A stretch of 11,421 bases of DNA from Acidobacteriota bacterium (GTDB lineage: Bacteria > Acidobacteriota > Terriglobia > Terriglobales > Acidobacteriaceae), in contig JAKART010000032.1 of NCBI GenBank assembly GCA_021819255.1, forward strand, positions 1 to 11,421, in the 5' to 3' direction. Position numbers and translations under genes: made by a program. Below, piece by piece: positions 1 to 6,418 of the stretch. Under the pieces are notes generated by a model. It did no database searches and was not told the DNA's origin. It was given only the letters and a program-made list of their open reading frames with translations. Every line of letters starts with the position of its first letter. Position 1 is the stretch's first letter.

Positions 1-27
1 CTGCGACCATGCTATGCCACTTTCCGC

Positions 28-143
28 TAGACCATTTTCCCTGAGGGTGTAAGCAAGGGGAACGACTCCTGTGGGCGTTTTCCTCAATGAAGACGCCACG
101 GAACGCCCGCTTCCGTACACCCATCATCAGGGAAAATGGTCTA
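28..143. repeat. MITE-like palindromic element with terminal inverted repeats
   Basis: The ends are a perfect 17-bp inverted repeat: TAGACCATTTTCCCTGA at 28-44 and its exact reverse complement at 127-143. The pairing continues inward (GGGTGTA at 45-51 with TACACCC at 116-122) after a 4-nt bulge at 123-126. The centre forms its own hairpin (74-82 with 89-97, one G-T wobble, loop of 6). The whole 116 bp can therefore fold on itself, and it contains no ORF. The outermost bases are TA on both sides, which would fit a TA target duplication of the IS630/Tc1-mariner type, giving a 112-bp element inside. That last point is inference. It could instead be a structured RNA or a binding site. Confidence 0.5.
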
Positions 144-512
144 AAACGCTGAAACAATAGGGTGGTTCGGCAAGAGATCTATACCCTAGGGGGATATGAT
201 ACAGTACCTGTGGAGGGATGGATTGTGAACAGCCCACTCTCCTGAGCCGCGAAAGGGAGCACAAGCGTCTCAATCAGGAGGCATCGAGCCGCCTAGCGCG
301 GATGCCTTGAGGCTCGACCAAGTACACCCTTCCCGGATCGAGCGCCGCCGGAGCGGGATCAGTTTGTGCGGAGACCAGCGTGGCCCTTCCGCCGATCCAG
401 CCCGGTCGGCAGCCACGCCCACACCCGGCGTCCCGAGGATCGCTCCGGGAGCCCATCCGCATTCGCAACCAGGGCTGCTCTGAAAGAAAGCACCCCCGAG
501 CCGGAGAATCCA
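144..512. other. Gene-poor leader region
   Basis: Apart from the operator and -10 box at 181-200, this stretch has no ORF that I can support. A 30-codon ORF at 218-310 begins one base after a GGAGGG, which is too close for a normal ribosome binding site. Its product (MDCEQPTLLSREREHKRLN and on) matches nothing I recognise. A small imperfect stem is possible at 280-306 (GGCAT with ATGCC, CCGC with GCGG). The stretch may be a long 5' untranslated leader of the gene at 513, or the remains of a lost gene. Confidence 0.4.
181..200 (+). promoter_or_regulatory. CsoR/RcnR-type operator overlapping a -10 promoter box
   Basis: ATACCCTAGGGGGATAT at 181-197 is a pseudo-palindrome with a C tract, a central TA and a G tract, flanked by ATA/TAT. 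It closely resembles operators of the CsoR/FrmR/RcnR family, such as the copper-responsive site of Bacillus CsoR. TATGAT at 195-200 is one base from the consensus -10 box and overlaps the operator, as expected for repression. I see no good -35 box at the right distance. The next clear gene on this strand is the outer-membrane protein at 513, about 300 bases downstream. The resemblance is seen in the sequence; the regulator and the regulated gene are inferred. Confidence 0.45.
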
Positions 513-1514
513 ATGAACCTTTTACGCCGAGTCCCTGCCTGTGTCCTTGCAATCATGATGCCGGCGTTGACGCCTGTTGGCTCGGCGGGGCAAGCGAAAC
601 AGACCTGGAGTCCGTTGACCAGCGGGCCGTTTTACACCGGGACCGCCGACGCTGATCCTCCCGGGTCGGGCTACGTCGAGCCATTTATCTTCGATTCCTT
701 GACCCATTCGCTGGGGCAAACCAATCTCTACATGCCACAGAGGCTCAGCTACGGCATCGTGAACAACCTGGAGCTCGACTTCTACCTCCCCATCGATTAC
801 AACCGCATCGGGCCGCCCAGCACTCCGGATGGCCAGATTGAGACCGCCACCGGGATAGGAAATCTTCACTTTGAACTGAAGCAGCAGTTCATGAAGGAAA
901 GGGACAACTTTCGCTTCTGGTCCAGGCCGTCCCTGGCGCTCACCTACATTCAGTTCATTCCCACGGGCAAGTACCAGAACCTGAATCCAGCGCTCTTCGG
1001 CGCGGACCAGCGTGGCAACGGAACTTACAACGAGGGATTGAATCTGCTGGCGCGCAAGCAGTTCAAACCCTTCGAAGGATACTTTCAGTTTGGCGATATC
1101 GTGGAAGACCCCAACCATGTTGGTAGCGGCTACACCTTCAACAATGGATTCACGGTGGTTCCGAACGGCGAACATCTGCGTGTGGTCAATGGAAATCTTC
1201 TCTACTTCTCAGGCGCCTTGGAAGACGTGCTCAGCAGCAGGCGGGGGCTGGGTTGCCTGCTGGAGTACAACGGTGAGTCTCAGCGCAAAACCAACCTCTT
1301 CTTCGGCCACGCCAACGCGCCAAGCTGGACCTACTTCGATCTCTCTCCGGAGGCCGAGTACACCTGGCCAAATCACAAAAGCTTCGCCATCACCTGGGGC
1401 GGGGGATTGACGCTGACGGCCAAGGAGTCCGGCTACACCCACACCAAGACGCCCATGTTCACCATTACGCTTTACCGGAACGGCAAGCACGGCTATCGCG
1501 GCATGGGCGAGTGA
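513..1514 (+). CDS. Outer-membrane beta-barrel protein, MetA/phenol-degradation transporter-like
   Basis: A 333-residue exported protein. The open frame extends upstream to 366, but I chose the ATG at 513. It has a GGAG at 503-506 (spacing 6) and starts a typical signal peptide: basic MNLLRR, a hydrophobic stretch at about 8-23, and likely cleavage near AGQA at 25-28. The mature part is rich in alternating aromatic and polar segments typical of beta strands, for example RLSYGIVNNLELDFYLP at about 77-93 and FAITWGGGLTLTA near the C-terminus. The pattern recalls the family named 'putative MetA-pathway of phenol degradation', which are outer-membrane barrel proteins of uncertain substrate. The family call comes from pattern memory. 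The barrel and export are fairly secure, the substrate unknown. It is convergent with tyrA (32-bp gap), so it is not part of the biosynthetic operon. It may be governed by the operator at 181-197. Confidence 0.65.
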   Translation: MNLLRRVPACVLAIMMPALTPVGSAGQAKQTWSPLTSGPFYTGTADADPPGSGYVEPFIFDSLTHSLGQTNLYMPQRLSYGIVNNLELDFYLPIDYNRIGPPSTPDGQIETATGIGNLHFELKQQFMKERDNFRFWSRPSLALTYIQFIPTGKYQNLNPALFGADQRGNGTYNEGLNLLARKQFKPFEGYFQFGDIVEDPNHVGSGYTFNNGFTVVPNGEHLRVVNGNLLYFSGALEDVLSSRRGLGCLLEYNGESQRKTNLFFGHANAPSWTYFDLSPEAEYTWPNHKSFAITWGGGLTLTAKESGYTHTKTPMFTITLYRNGKHGYRGMGE

Positions 1515-1546
1515 ATCCACCTGCCGGAGCCGCTTCGGATCGGTGC

Positions 1547-2455
1547 TCAGCTTCGCGGAGACGTGCGGAAGCGATTGGCGCGGCTGAACTGCTCGCGCAG
1601 CTCCGGCGTGCGCAGATTCTCCCGCACATGGGCCAGACGCTGTTCCAGCGCCCAGAGCGCGGCCCCGATGGCCTCGGTGTTGGTCAAGGCAATATCCCGC
1701 CACATGCTGTAAGGGCTGCTGCCCAGGCGGGTGATCTCGCGCAGCGCCCGGCCCCCGATCGCCTGTACGGCGGCCATGCCCTCGGCATCGGCGGCGAACT
1801 GGTCTTCCAGCAGCGCGCTGATGGCCGTGGAGAGCATCTGCGGCAGATGGCTCACCCAGGCGCAGACCTCGTCGTGCTGCCGGGGATCCATCTCTCGCAC
1901 CCGGGCTCCGAAACCCTTCACGGTCTCTCGCCAGGCTTTGACGGACTCCGGCTCTCCGGCCTTTCGCTCCCCGGCCGTTCGCTCTCCGGCCTTTGGCTCG
2001 CCTGCCGGCGGCGCAAACAGCCACACGGCGTTCTGGAACAGCGTTGCTTCGGCCAGCGCCGCTCCGCCGGACTCCTTGCCCGCCATGGGATGTCCGGGAA
2101 GAAACTCCGCTCGTCCCGGCCGGCCAAACAGCCGTTGGGCGCGCGCGGCGATCTCGGCCTTGGTGCTGCCCAGGTCGGTCACCAGTTGGTGCGGCTTCAG
2201 CGCCGGAGCCAACCGTTCCATCCAGTCCAGAATGGCCAGCACCGGCGTGGCCAGCACCACCACATCCGCATCCGTTTCCGATACCGCTTCGCGGCCGGCC
2301 AGCTTGCGGTCGATCGCTCCCCGCCGCTGGGCTTCGGCCAACTCTTCCGCGCGGGCATCCCAGCCGATGACCTCGCCTGCGAAACCGCCGGCCTTGAGCG
2401 CCAACCCCACGGAGGCGCCCATCAGTCCGGTTCCCACCACCAGCACGCTTTTCAT
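1547..2455 (-). CDS. tyrA: Prephenate dehydrogenase (TyrA)
   Basis: A 302-residue enzyme that oxidatively decarboxylates prephenate to 4-hydroxyphenylpyruvate, the tyrosine branch. The N-terminal Rossmann domain has GTGLMG at 8-13. An Asp after the second strand (D33 in VIGWD) suggests preference for NAD over NADP. The family signature GHPMAGKESGG lies at 121-131, with SHLPQMLSTA at 202-211 in the helical C-terminal domain. There is no fused chorismate mutase and no ACT domain. The start ATG overlaps the proA stop as ATGA, with GGGAG just upstream, so translation is probably coupled. A tandem repeat of four five-residue units (AGEPK/AGERT type) occupies residues about 151-170, in a loop that is normally short. 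It is the last gene of the minus-strand operon and is convergent with the outer-membrane protein gene. Confidence 0.93.
   Translation of the reverse strand: MKSVLVVGTGLMGASVGLALKAGGFAGEVIGWDARAEELAEAQRRGAIDRKLAGREAVSETDADVVVLATPVLAILDWMERLAPALKPHQLVTDLGSTKAEIAARAQRLFGRPGRAEFLPGHPMAGKESGGAALAEATLFQNAVWLFAPPAGEPKAGERTAGERKAGEPESVKAWRETVKGFGARVREMDPRQHDEVCAWVSHLPQMLSTAISALLEDQFAADAEGMAAVQAIGGRALREITRLGSSPYSMWRDIALTNTEAIGAALWALEQRLAHVRENLRTPELREQFSRANRFRTSPRS
1950..2009 (-). repeat. 15-bp tandem repeat (4 units) inside tyrA
   Basis: Four 15-bp units lie head to tail at 1950-1964, 1965-1979, 1980-1994 and 1995-2009. On the minus strand the first three read approximately AAAGGCCGGAGAGCC, AACGGCCGGGGAGCG and AAAGGCCGGAGAGCG; the fourth is more diverged. 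They encode the pentapeptide series AGEPK, AGERT, AGERK, AGEPE. The array keeps the reading frame and sits between the strand ending WLFAP and the helix starting ESVKAWRE, a surface loop in this family. Confidence 0.85.
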
Positions 2456-3993
2456 CCGCGCTCCCGCCGGTGCGTAAAGGCCCGCGCCGTCCGGCCGGTC
2501 TCCTTGTCGGCCCGATAGTCTCCGGCTATCTGTCCCGTGCCGCGCAACAAGTACTTGTAGGTCGTCAACCCCTCCAGCCCCACCGGGCCCCGCGCATGCA
2601 GCTTGCTGGTGCTGATGCCTACCTCGGCGCCGAATCCGTAGCGGAACCCATCCGCAAAGCGCGTCGACGCATTGTGCATCACGCTGGAGGCGTCCACCTC
2701 GCGCAGAAACTTCTCCGCCGCCTCCGGATCGCTGCTCAGGATGCTCTCCGTATGGGCCGACCCATGCGCATGGATGTGCCGGATGGCGTCCTCCAGCGAG
2801 GCCACCACTCCCAAAGAGATGGCCGGCTCGCCGTACTCGGTATGCCAATCCGTTACCGCCTCCACCTCAAAGCCGCGCAGCAGCCCCCGCACGGTGGCAT
2901 CGCCATGCAGCGCGACGCCGCGCGCGCGCAGATGCTCGGCCAGGCGGGGTAAAAACTCAGCCGCAATCGCCTGATGCAACAGCACCGTCTCCACTGCGTT
3001 GCAGGCCGCCGGGTAGTCCATTTTGGCATCCGCGATCACCCGCAGCGCCAGCGCCTCGTCCACGCGCTGGTCCACATAGATGTGGCAGATTCCCTCGGCG
3101 TGGCCCAGCACCGGTATGCGCGTATTCGCCTGCACATACTCCACCAGCGCCTTGGATCCGCGCGGAATCATCAGATCCACCAGGTCGTGCATCGCCAACA
3201 GCTCCCGGGCGCGTTCTCTTCCTCGCAGCAGGGACACGGCATCCGCGGGCAAGCCACAGCTCTCCAAGGCCGAGCGCAACACCCGCACCAGCACGCTCGC
3301 CGTCCCTTCCACCTCTCGCCCCGCCTTCAGAATCACCGCGTTGCCGGACTTCACGGCCAGGGCTGCAATCTGCGTCACCGCATCCGGCCGCGCCTCAAAG
3401 ATCACGCCCACCACGCCTAGCGGAACGCTCACCCGGGTCAGATGCAATCCTTCATCCAGCTCGATCGCATCCAGCACCCGCCCCAGCGGGTCCGGCAGAC
3501 CAGCCACGGAGCGCACCTGTTCGGCCATCTCCGCCAGCCTGGCCTGGCTCAACTGCAGCCGGGCCAGCGTCGCCGGGCTCAGGCTCTCCGCAGCCGCGCG
3601 CAGATCCTCTGCGTTGGCCTTCAGCAACGGCGCTGCCGCCGGCTCCAGGGCCGCCGCCATCGCCTCCAGCGCCCGGTTGCGGGTGGCGTCATCCAGAGTG
3701 GCCAGCACGCGCGACGCCCGTCTGGCGGCCTCCGCCACGGCGCGCGTTTCAGTGCGCTCGCCCGCTGCGGCGGCAGCATGAGAAGACCCAGCCGAGATCC
3801 CAAACGACATCCCAGCCGAGATCCCAGACGACATCCCAGCCGAGCCTTGATCCGGGCTCCGATCCGGGCTCTCATCCGGTCTCCCAGCCGGGCTCTCATC
3901 CGGTCTCCGAACCGGGCTCTCATCCGGGCTCCCAGCTGGGCTCTCATCCGGTCTCCGACCTGGGTTCTCATCCGGTCTCCGAGCTGGGCTCAA
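2452..3993 (-). CDS. proA: Gamma-glutamyl phosphate reductase (ProA) with repetitive N-terminal extension
   Basis: Reduces glutamyl 5-phosphate to glutamate 5-semialdehyde with NADPH, the second step of proline synthesis. The catalytic core begins near residue 83 (AVAEAARRASRV) and is full length. It shows PLGVVGVIFEARPDA (191-205), KSGNAVILKAG (215-225), the catalytic cysteine C331 in PAACNAVET, and the C-terminal STSKLHARGPVGLEGLTTYK. In front lie about 70 residues made of a tandem repeat, absent from ordinary ProA. Start choice: a TTG at 3993-3991 overlaps the proB stop (TTGA) and follows a strong AGGGAGGAG, so I favour it. ATGs at 3834 and 3810, inside the second repeat type, would give proteins of 460 and 452 residues, closer to the usual length, but they lack good ribosome binding sites. 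The stop overlaps the tyrA start by ATGA. The core assignment is firm; the N-terminus is uncertain. Confidence 0.93.
   Translation of the reverse strand: MSPARRPDENPGRRPDESPAGSPDESPVRRPDESPAGRPDESPDRSPDQGSAGMSSGISAGMSFGISAGSSHAAAAAGERTETRAVAEAARRASRVLATLDDATRNRALEAMAAALEPAAAPLLKANAEDLRAAAESLSPATLARLQLSQARLAEMAEQVRSVAGLPDPLGRVLDAIELDEGLHLTRVSVPLGVVGVIFEARPDAVTQIAALAVKSGNAVILKAGREVEGTASVLVRVLRSALESCGLPADAVSLLRGRERARELLAMHDLVDLMIPRGSKALVEYVQANTRIPVLGHAEGICHIYVDQRVDEALALRVIADAKMDYPAACNAVETVLLHQAIAAEFLPRLAEHLRARGVALHGDATVRGLLRGFEVEAVTDWHTEYGEPAISLGVVASLEDAIRHIHAHGSAHTESILSSDPEAAEKFLREVDASSVMHNASTRFADGFRYGFGAEVGISTSKLHARGPVGLEGLTTYKYLLRGTGQIAGDYRADKETGRTARAFTHRRERG
3787..3990 (-). repeat. 24-bp tandem repeat array at the proB/proA junction
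   Basis: Six 24-bp units lie head to tail from 3990 down to 3847 on the minus strand. In the proA frame they read SPARRPDE, NPGRRPDE, SPAGSPDE, SPVRRPDE, SPAGRPDE and SPDRSPDQ. A 12-bp half unit (GSAG, 3846-3835) follows, then two units of a second 24-bp type, MSSGISAG (3834-3811) and MSFGISAG (3810-3787), which differ from each other at one base. Most differences among the first six units change the amino acid; only the A/G change in the second Pro codon is silent. The array is also open in other frames on both strands, so openness alone does not prove translation. Confidence 0.9.
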
Positions 3994-4826
3994 CGCTCCT
4001 CCCTCAGCACGTCTCCCGTCCTGGGCTGCGCCGGAGCAAACAGCGTACCGACGCTCTCTCCGGAGACGATTCGCTCCAGCACATGCGGCGTGCGTCCGTT
4101 GGCGATCATCACCTGCTTGCCCGCATGCAGCACAATGCGCGCCGACTCGAGCTTGGAGACCATCCCTCCGCGTCCACGCCCGTTGCTCCCATTGGCCAGG
4201 GACAGAATCTTCTCATCCACTGCTTCCACGCGCGGAATCAGCGTCGCTCCGGGCGCGCCTGGATGGCGATCGTACAAGCCGTCCACATCGGAGAGCAGCA
4301 CCAGCAGGTCCGCTCCGATGTGCTTCAGCAGCAGAGCGGAGAGTTTGTCGTTGTCGCCAAAGATCCGCTCCCTTGGCTTGTACTCCGTGGATCGTTCCAG
4401 CTCGATGGTGGAGACCGTATCATTCTCATTCACGATGGGAATCACCCCCATGGTGAGCAAGGCATCCAGCGCGGCGCGCAGATTCGCATGCCGCACCGCA
4501 TCGCGAAAGTCGTCCTCGGTCAGCAGCACCTGGGCGATGGGGCAGCCAAGCTGATCGAAGGCGTCGTCGTAGAGCGACATCAGCCGCGACTGTCCAATGG
4601 CGGCGCAGGCCTGAATCTGGGAGAGCACGGTTGGCCGCTCCCGCAGCCCCAACCGCTCCATGCCCAGCCCAATCGCTCCCGAGCTCACCACCAGAACCTC
4701 GACGCCCTGGGCGCGCAGCTCGGCGATCTGTTCCACCAGGCCGCACAGCAGGCCCAGCGCCACCTTGCCATCCTGCCGCATGATGACGTTGGTTCCGAGT
4801 TTGACCACAATCCGGTGCAGAGCCAT
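3990..4826 (-). CDS. proB: Glutamate 5-kinase (ProB), kinase domain only
   Basis: Phosphorylates the gamma-carboxyl of glutamate with ATP, the first and usually feedback-controlled step of proline synthesis. At 278 residues it covers the amino-acid kinase domain only: VVKLGTN (7-13), SSGAIGLG (48-55), NENDTVS (133-139), FGDNDKLSA (157-165), LSDVDGLYDRHPG (178-190) and GRGGMVSKLESA (218-229). The C-terminal PUA domain of the E. coli enzyme (367 residues) is missing. The gene lies 13 bp downstream of the DAHP synthase stop and overlaps the proA start as TTGA. An AAGGAG sits directly against the ATG with no spacer, which is abnormally tight. The alternative downstream GTG codons (residues 7-8) are 18 or more bases away and would cut into the first strand, so I keep the ATG. 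Confidence 0.94.
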   Translation of the reverse strand: MALHRIVVKLGTNVIMRQDGKVALGLLCGLVEQIAELRAQGVEVLVVSSGAIGLGMERLGLRERPTVLSQIQACAAIGQSRLMSLYDDAFDQLGCPIAQVLLTEDDFRDAVRHANLRAALDALLTMGVIPIVNENDTVSTIELERSTEYKPRERIFGDNDKLSALLLKHIGADLLVLLSDVDGLYDRHPGAPGATLIPRVEAVDEKILSLANGSNGRGRGGMVSKLESARIVLHAGKQVMIANGRTPHVLERIVSGESVGTLFAPAQPRTGDVLREER

Positions 4827-4839
4827 CTCCTTGCCGAGT

Positions 4840-5883
4840 CTAAGCGTGAATCTGTGACACCGCCGGCGCTATGGCGCGATCCACGACCGGCGCGAGCCTG
4901 CGCAGCTTCTCCACCAACTGGGTCAACTGCTCCGGGAAGAGAGACTGCGCTCCGTCGGAGAGCGCTTTGTCGGGATTGGGATGCATCTCCATCAGCAGCC
5001 CGTCGGCGCCGGCGGCGACCGCGGCCAGCGCTATCGGCGGCACCAGGTCGCGCTTGCCTACGCCGTGCGATGGGTCGCCCAGCACCGGCAGGTGGGTCAG
5101 CTTTTTCAGCACCGGAATCGCCGAGATGTCCATCGTATTGCGCGTGTAGGTCTCAAAGGTGCGAATGCCGCGTTCGCAGAGCATCAGGTCGTAGTTGCCG
5201 CCGGAGAGGATGTACTCCGCGCTCAGCAGCAGCTCTTCGATGGTGGCCGCAATGCCGCGCTTGAGCAGCACCGGCTTGCGCACATGCCCCAGCTCGCGCA
5301 GCAGGTTGAAGTTCTGCATGTTGCGCGCGCCCACCTGGAAGCAGTCGATGTAGGGCAGCATCAGCTCAATCTGCGCGATCTCCATCACCTCGGTGATCAC
5401 CAGCAGCCCGGTCTCATCGGCAGCCTCGCGCATCAGCTTCAGCCCTTCCACCCCCATGCCCTGGAAGCTGTAGGGCGAGCTGCGCGGCTTGAAGGCGCCT
5501 CCGCGCAGGAACTGACCGCCGGAGGCCGCCACCTGCTGCGCGCTCAGGCGAATCTGCTCGCGGCTCTCCACCGAACAGGGTCCGGCCATGATCACCACAT
5601 CGTCGCCGCCAACCACCAGGCCGTTGGGAAACGTCACCTTTGTGCCCTCCGGCCGGAACCCGCGCCCGGCCAGCTTGTAAGGCGACGAGATGCGGTAGGC
5701 CTGCGCCACGCCGGCCAGCACCTGGAACTCCGTCACCTCAAAGTGCGCCGGCGTTCCCACCCCCGCAAGGATGGTCTGCACCTCTCCGGTGGTGCGGTGG
5801 ACGTTGAAGCCCAGCTCCACCATCCGCTCAATCACCTGCTGTATCTGTTCATCGGTGGCCTGATCCTGCATCGCTACGATCAT
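4840..5883 (-). CDS. aroF: 3-deoxy-7-phosphoheptulonate (DAHP) synthase, type I-beta with N-terminal regulatory domain
   Basis: Condenses phosphoenolpyruvate and erythrose 4-phosphate, the committed step of aromatic amino-acid synthesis. The 347-residue protein has the layout of the Thermotoga maritima enzyme. A ferredoxin-like domain (about 1-70, opening MIVAMQ) binds feedback inhibitors in that family. A TIM-barrel catalytic domain follows, with AGPCSVE (100-106), KPRSSPYSFQG (132-142), QVGARNMQNF (183-192), LLKRG (206-210), CERGIRTFE (236-244) and DPSHGVGKRD (270-279). I chose the ATG at 5883 by homology. A GTG immediately upstream (5886) is better spaced from GAGGA and would add one Met. 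The gene is preceded by an 81-bp gap carrying a GC-rich hairpin, and followed 13 bp later by proB. Feedback control by Tyr or Phe is inferred from the domain. Confidence 0.94.
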   Translation of the reverse strand: MIVAMQDQATDEQIQQVIERMVELGFNVHRTTGEVQTILAGVGTPAHFEVTEFQVLAGVAQAYRISSPYKLAGRGFRPEGTKVTFPNGLVVGGDDVVIMAGPCSVESREQIRLSAQQVAASGGQFLRGGAFKPRSSPYSFQGMGVEGLKLMREAADETGLLVITEVMEIAQIELMLPYIDCFQVGARNMQNFNLLRELGHVRKPVLLKRGIAATIEELLLSAEYILSGGNYDLMLCERGIRTFETYTRNTMDISAIPVLKKLTHLPVLGDPSHGVGKRDLVPPIALAAVAAGADGLLMEMHPNPDKALSDGAQSLFPEQLTQLVEKLRRLAPVVDRAIAPAVSQIHA

Positions 5884-5929
5884 CACTGGATTCCTCTGTG
5901 CTCCTGAATAGGATTTTCATTTGCCCTGC

Positions 5930-5961
5930 CGGCGCGGCCCAGCCCTGCTCCAGCCGCGCCG
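5930..5961 (-). promoter_or_regulatory. GC-rich intercistronic hairpin between the mutase and DAHP synthase genes
   Basis: CGGCGCGGC at 5930-5938 pairs perfectly with GCCGCGCCG at 5953-5961 (9 bp, all G-C) around a 14-nt loop. No U-run follows on the minus strand (it reads GGCAGGGCAAATG), so it is not a classic terminator. It may stabilise or segment the operon mRNA. The stem is seen in the sequence; the role is inferred. Confidence 0.5.
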
Positions 5962-5967
5962 CCCATA

Positions 5968-6231
5968 TTATGGACGCTGGCGTTGCAACTCCCGCATCAC
6001 GTCCATCAGCCGCTCGTAGATGTCCTGCACCTGCGCTCCTGAGAGCGGACCCGGATTCACCTTCCGCACGTGCTCAATCACGTCCTTCTCGCGCTGCGGC
6101 TCGTAGATGGGAGCGCTCCGGCTCTGCTTCAGCCTCCCTATCTCCACCGCCGCCGCCGCACGCTGCGAAAGCAACTGCACGATCTGCTCATCCAGCTCAT
6201 CAATCCTGTTACGCCAATCGGAGATTTCCAT
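5968..6231 (-). CDS. Chorismate mutase, AroQ type, stand-alone
   Basis: Converts chorismate to prephenate. The protein is only 87 residues and all helical, like the mutase domain of E. coli PheA. Aligning by eye with that domain, the active-site residues are mostly kept: R7, R24 (LLSQRAAAAVEIG), K35, R47 and E48 (YEPQREKDVI). The position of E. coli D48 appears to be E44 here. The start ATG has GAGGA three bases upstream, a short but usable spacing. The gene sits between trpA and DAHP synthase and supplies the prephenate that TyrA, the last gene of the run, consumes. Stand-alone mutases are known to pair with DAHP synthases of other subfamilies; a physical complex with the neighbouring enzyme is only a possibility. 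No signal peptide, so it is cytoplasmic. Confidence 0.9.
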   Translation of the reverse strand: MEISDWRNRIDELDEQIVQLLSQRAAAAVEIGRLKQSRSAPIYEPQREKDVIEHVRKVNPGPLSGAQVQDIYERLMDVMRELQRQRP

Positions 6232-6418
6232 GCTTCCTCATCGAGCGAGCCCGCAGGTCTCGCGAAGATAGCCCGGCAACTTCGCCCTGTTTCGCCGGAG
6301 GTGCTGGTTTCACTGGCATCGCCGGCATGGCTCCCCGGGCGGGGTTCTGGTGTACAGCCGGGGGCTGCGCTGCTACGAACGGTCTGCTCTCATGATACGT
6401 GCTCGGACGGCGGCTCAT
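6209..6418 (-). CDS. Candidate small protein between trpA and the chorismate mutase gene
   Basis: A 69-codon ORF fills the 183-bp spacer after trpA. Its ATG overlaps the trpA stop (ATGA) and lies about ten bases after GGAGGAG, so it could be translated by coupling. Its end overlaps the chorismate mutase start by 23 bp in another frame. The product is rich in Pro, Ala and Arg (GAMPAMPVKPAPPAK in the middle), has no membrane segment or motif, and resembles nothing I recognise. It may be a fortuitous GC-rich ORF; if real, it would keep ribosomes moving toward the mutase gene. Confidence 0.25.
   Translation of the reverse strand: MSRRPSTYHESRPFVAAQPPAVHQNPARGAMPAMPVKPAPPAKQGEVAGLSSRDLRARSMRKHGNLRLA

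Noticed and set aside
218..310. A relic of a CsoR-family repressor gene after the CsoR-type operator
   Set aside because: The short ORF has HKRLN, which recalls the start of such proteins, but the RIEGQVRG signature is missing. Translating the other plus-strand frames downstream shows no continuation.
366..512. Upstream extension of the outer-membrane protein to an ATG at 366
   Set aside because: The extra 49 residues are Arg/Pro-rich and would bury the signal peptide that starts cleanly at 513 behind a GGAG.
274..552. Minus-strand ORF overlapping the leader and signal-peptide region
   Set aside because: No family resemblance that I trust. It overlaps the start of a well-supported gene on the other strand.
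1524..1538. Terminator between the convergent outer-membrane protein and tyrA genes
   Set aside because: CCGGAG-CCG-CTTCGG gives only six pairs (one wobble) with a 3-nt loop and no U-tract on either strand.
3787..3990. CRISPR array
   Set aside because: The units are contiguous 24-bp direct repeats without unique spacers, and there are no cas genes.
1511..5907. Long plus-strand ORFs opposite tyrA, proA, proB and DAHP synthase (1511-2518, 3442-4554, 4083-5264, 4981-5907)
   Set aside because: They lie antisense to genes with clear family motifs, and their products are Arg/Ser/His-rich with no recognisable domain. They are expected by-products of high GC content.
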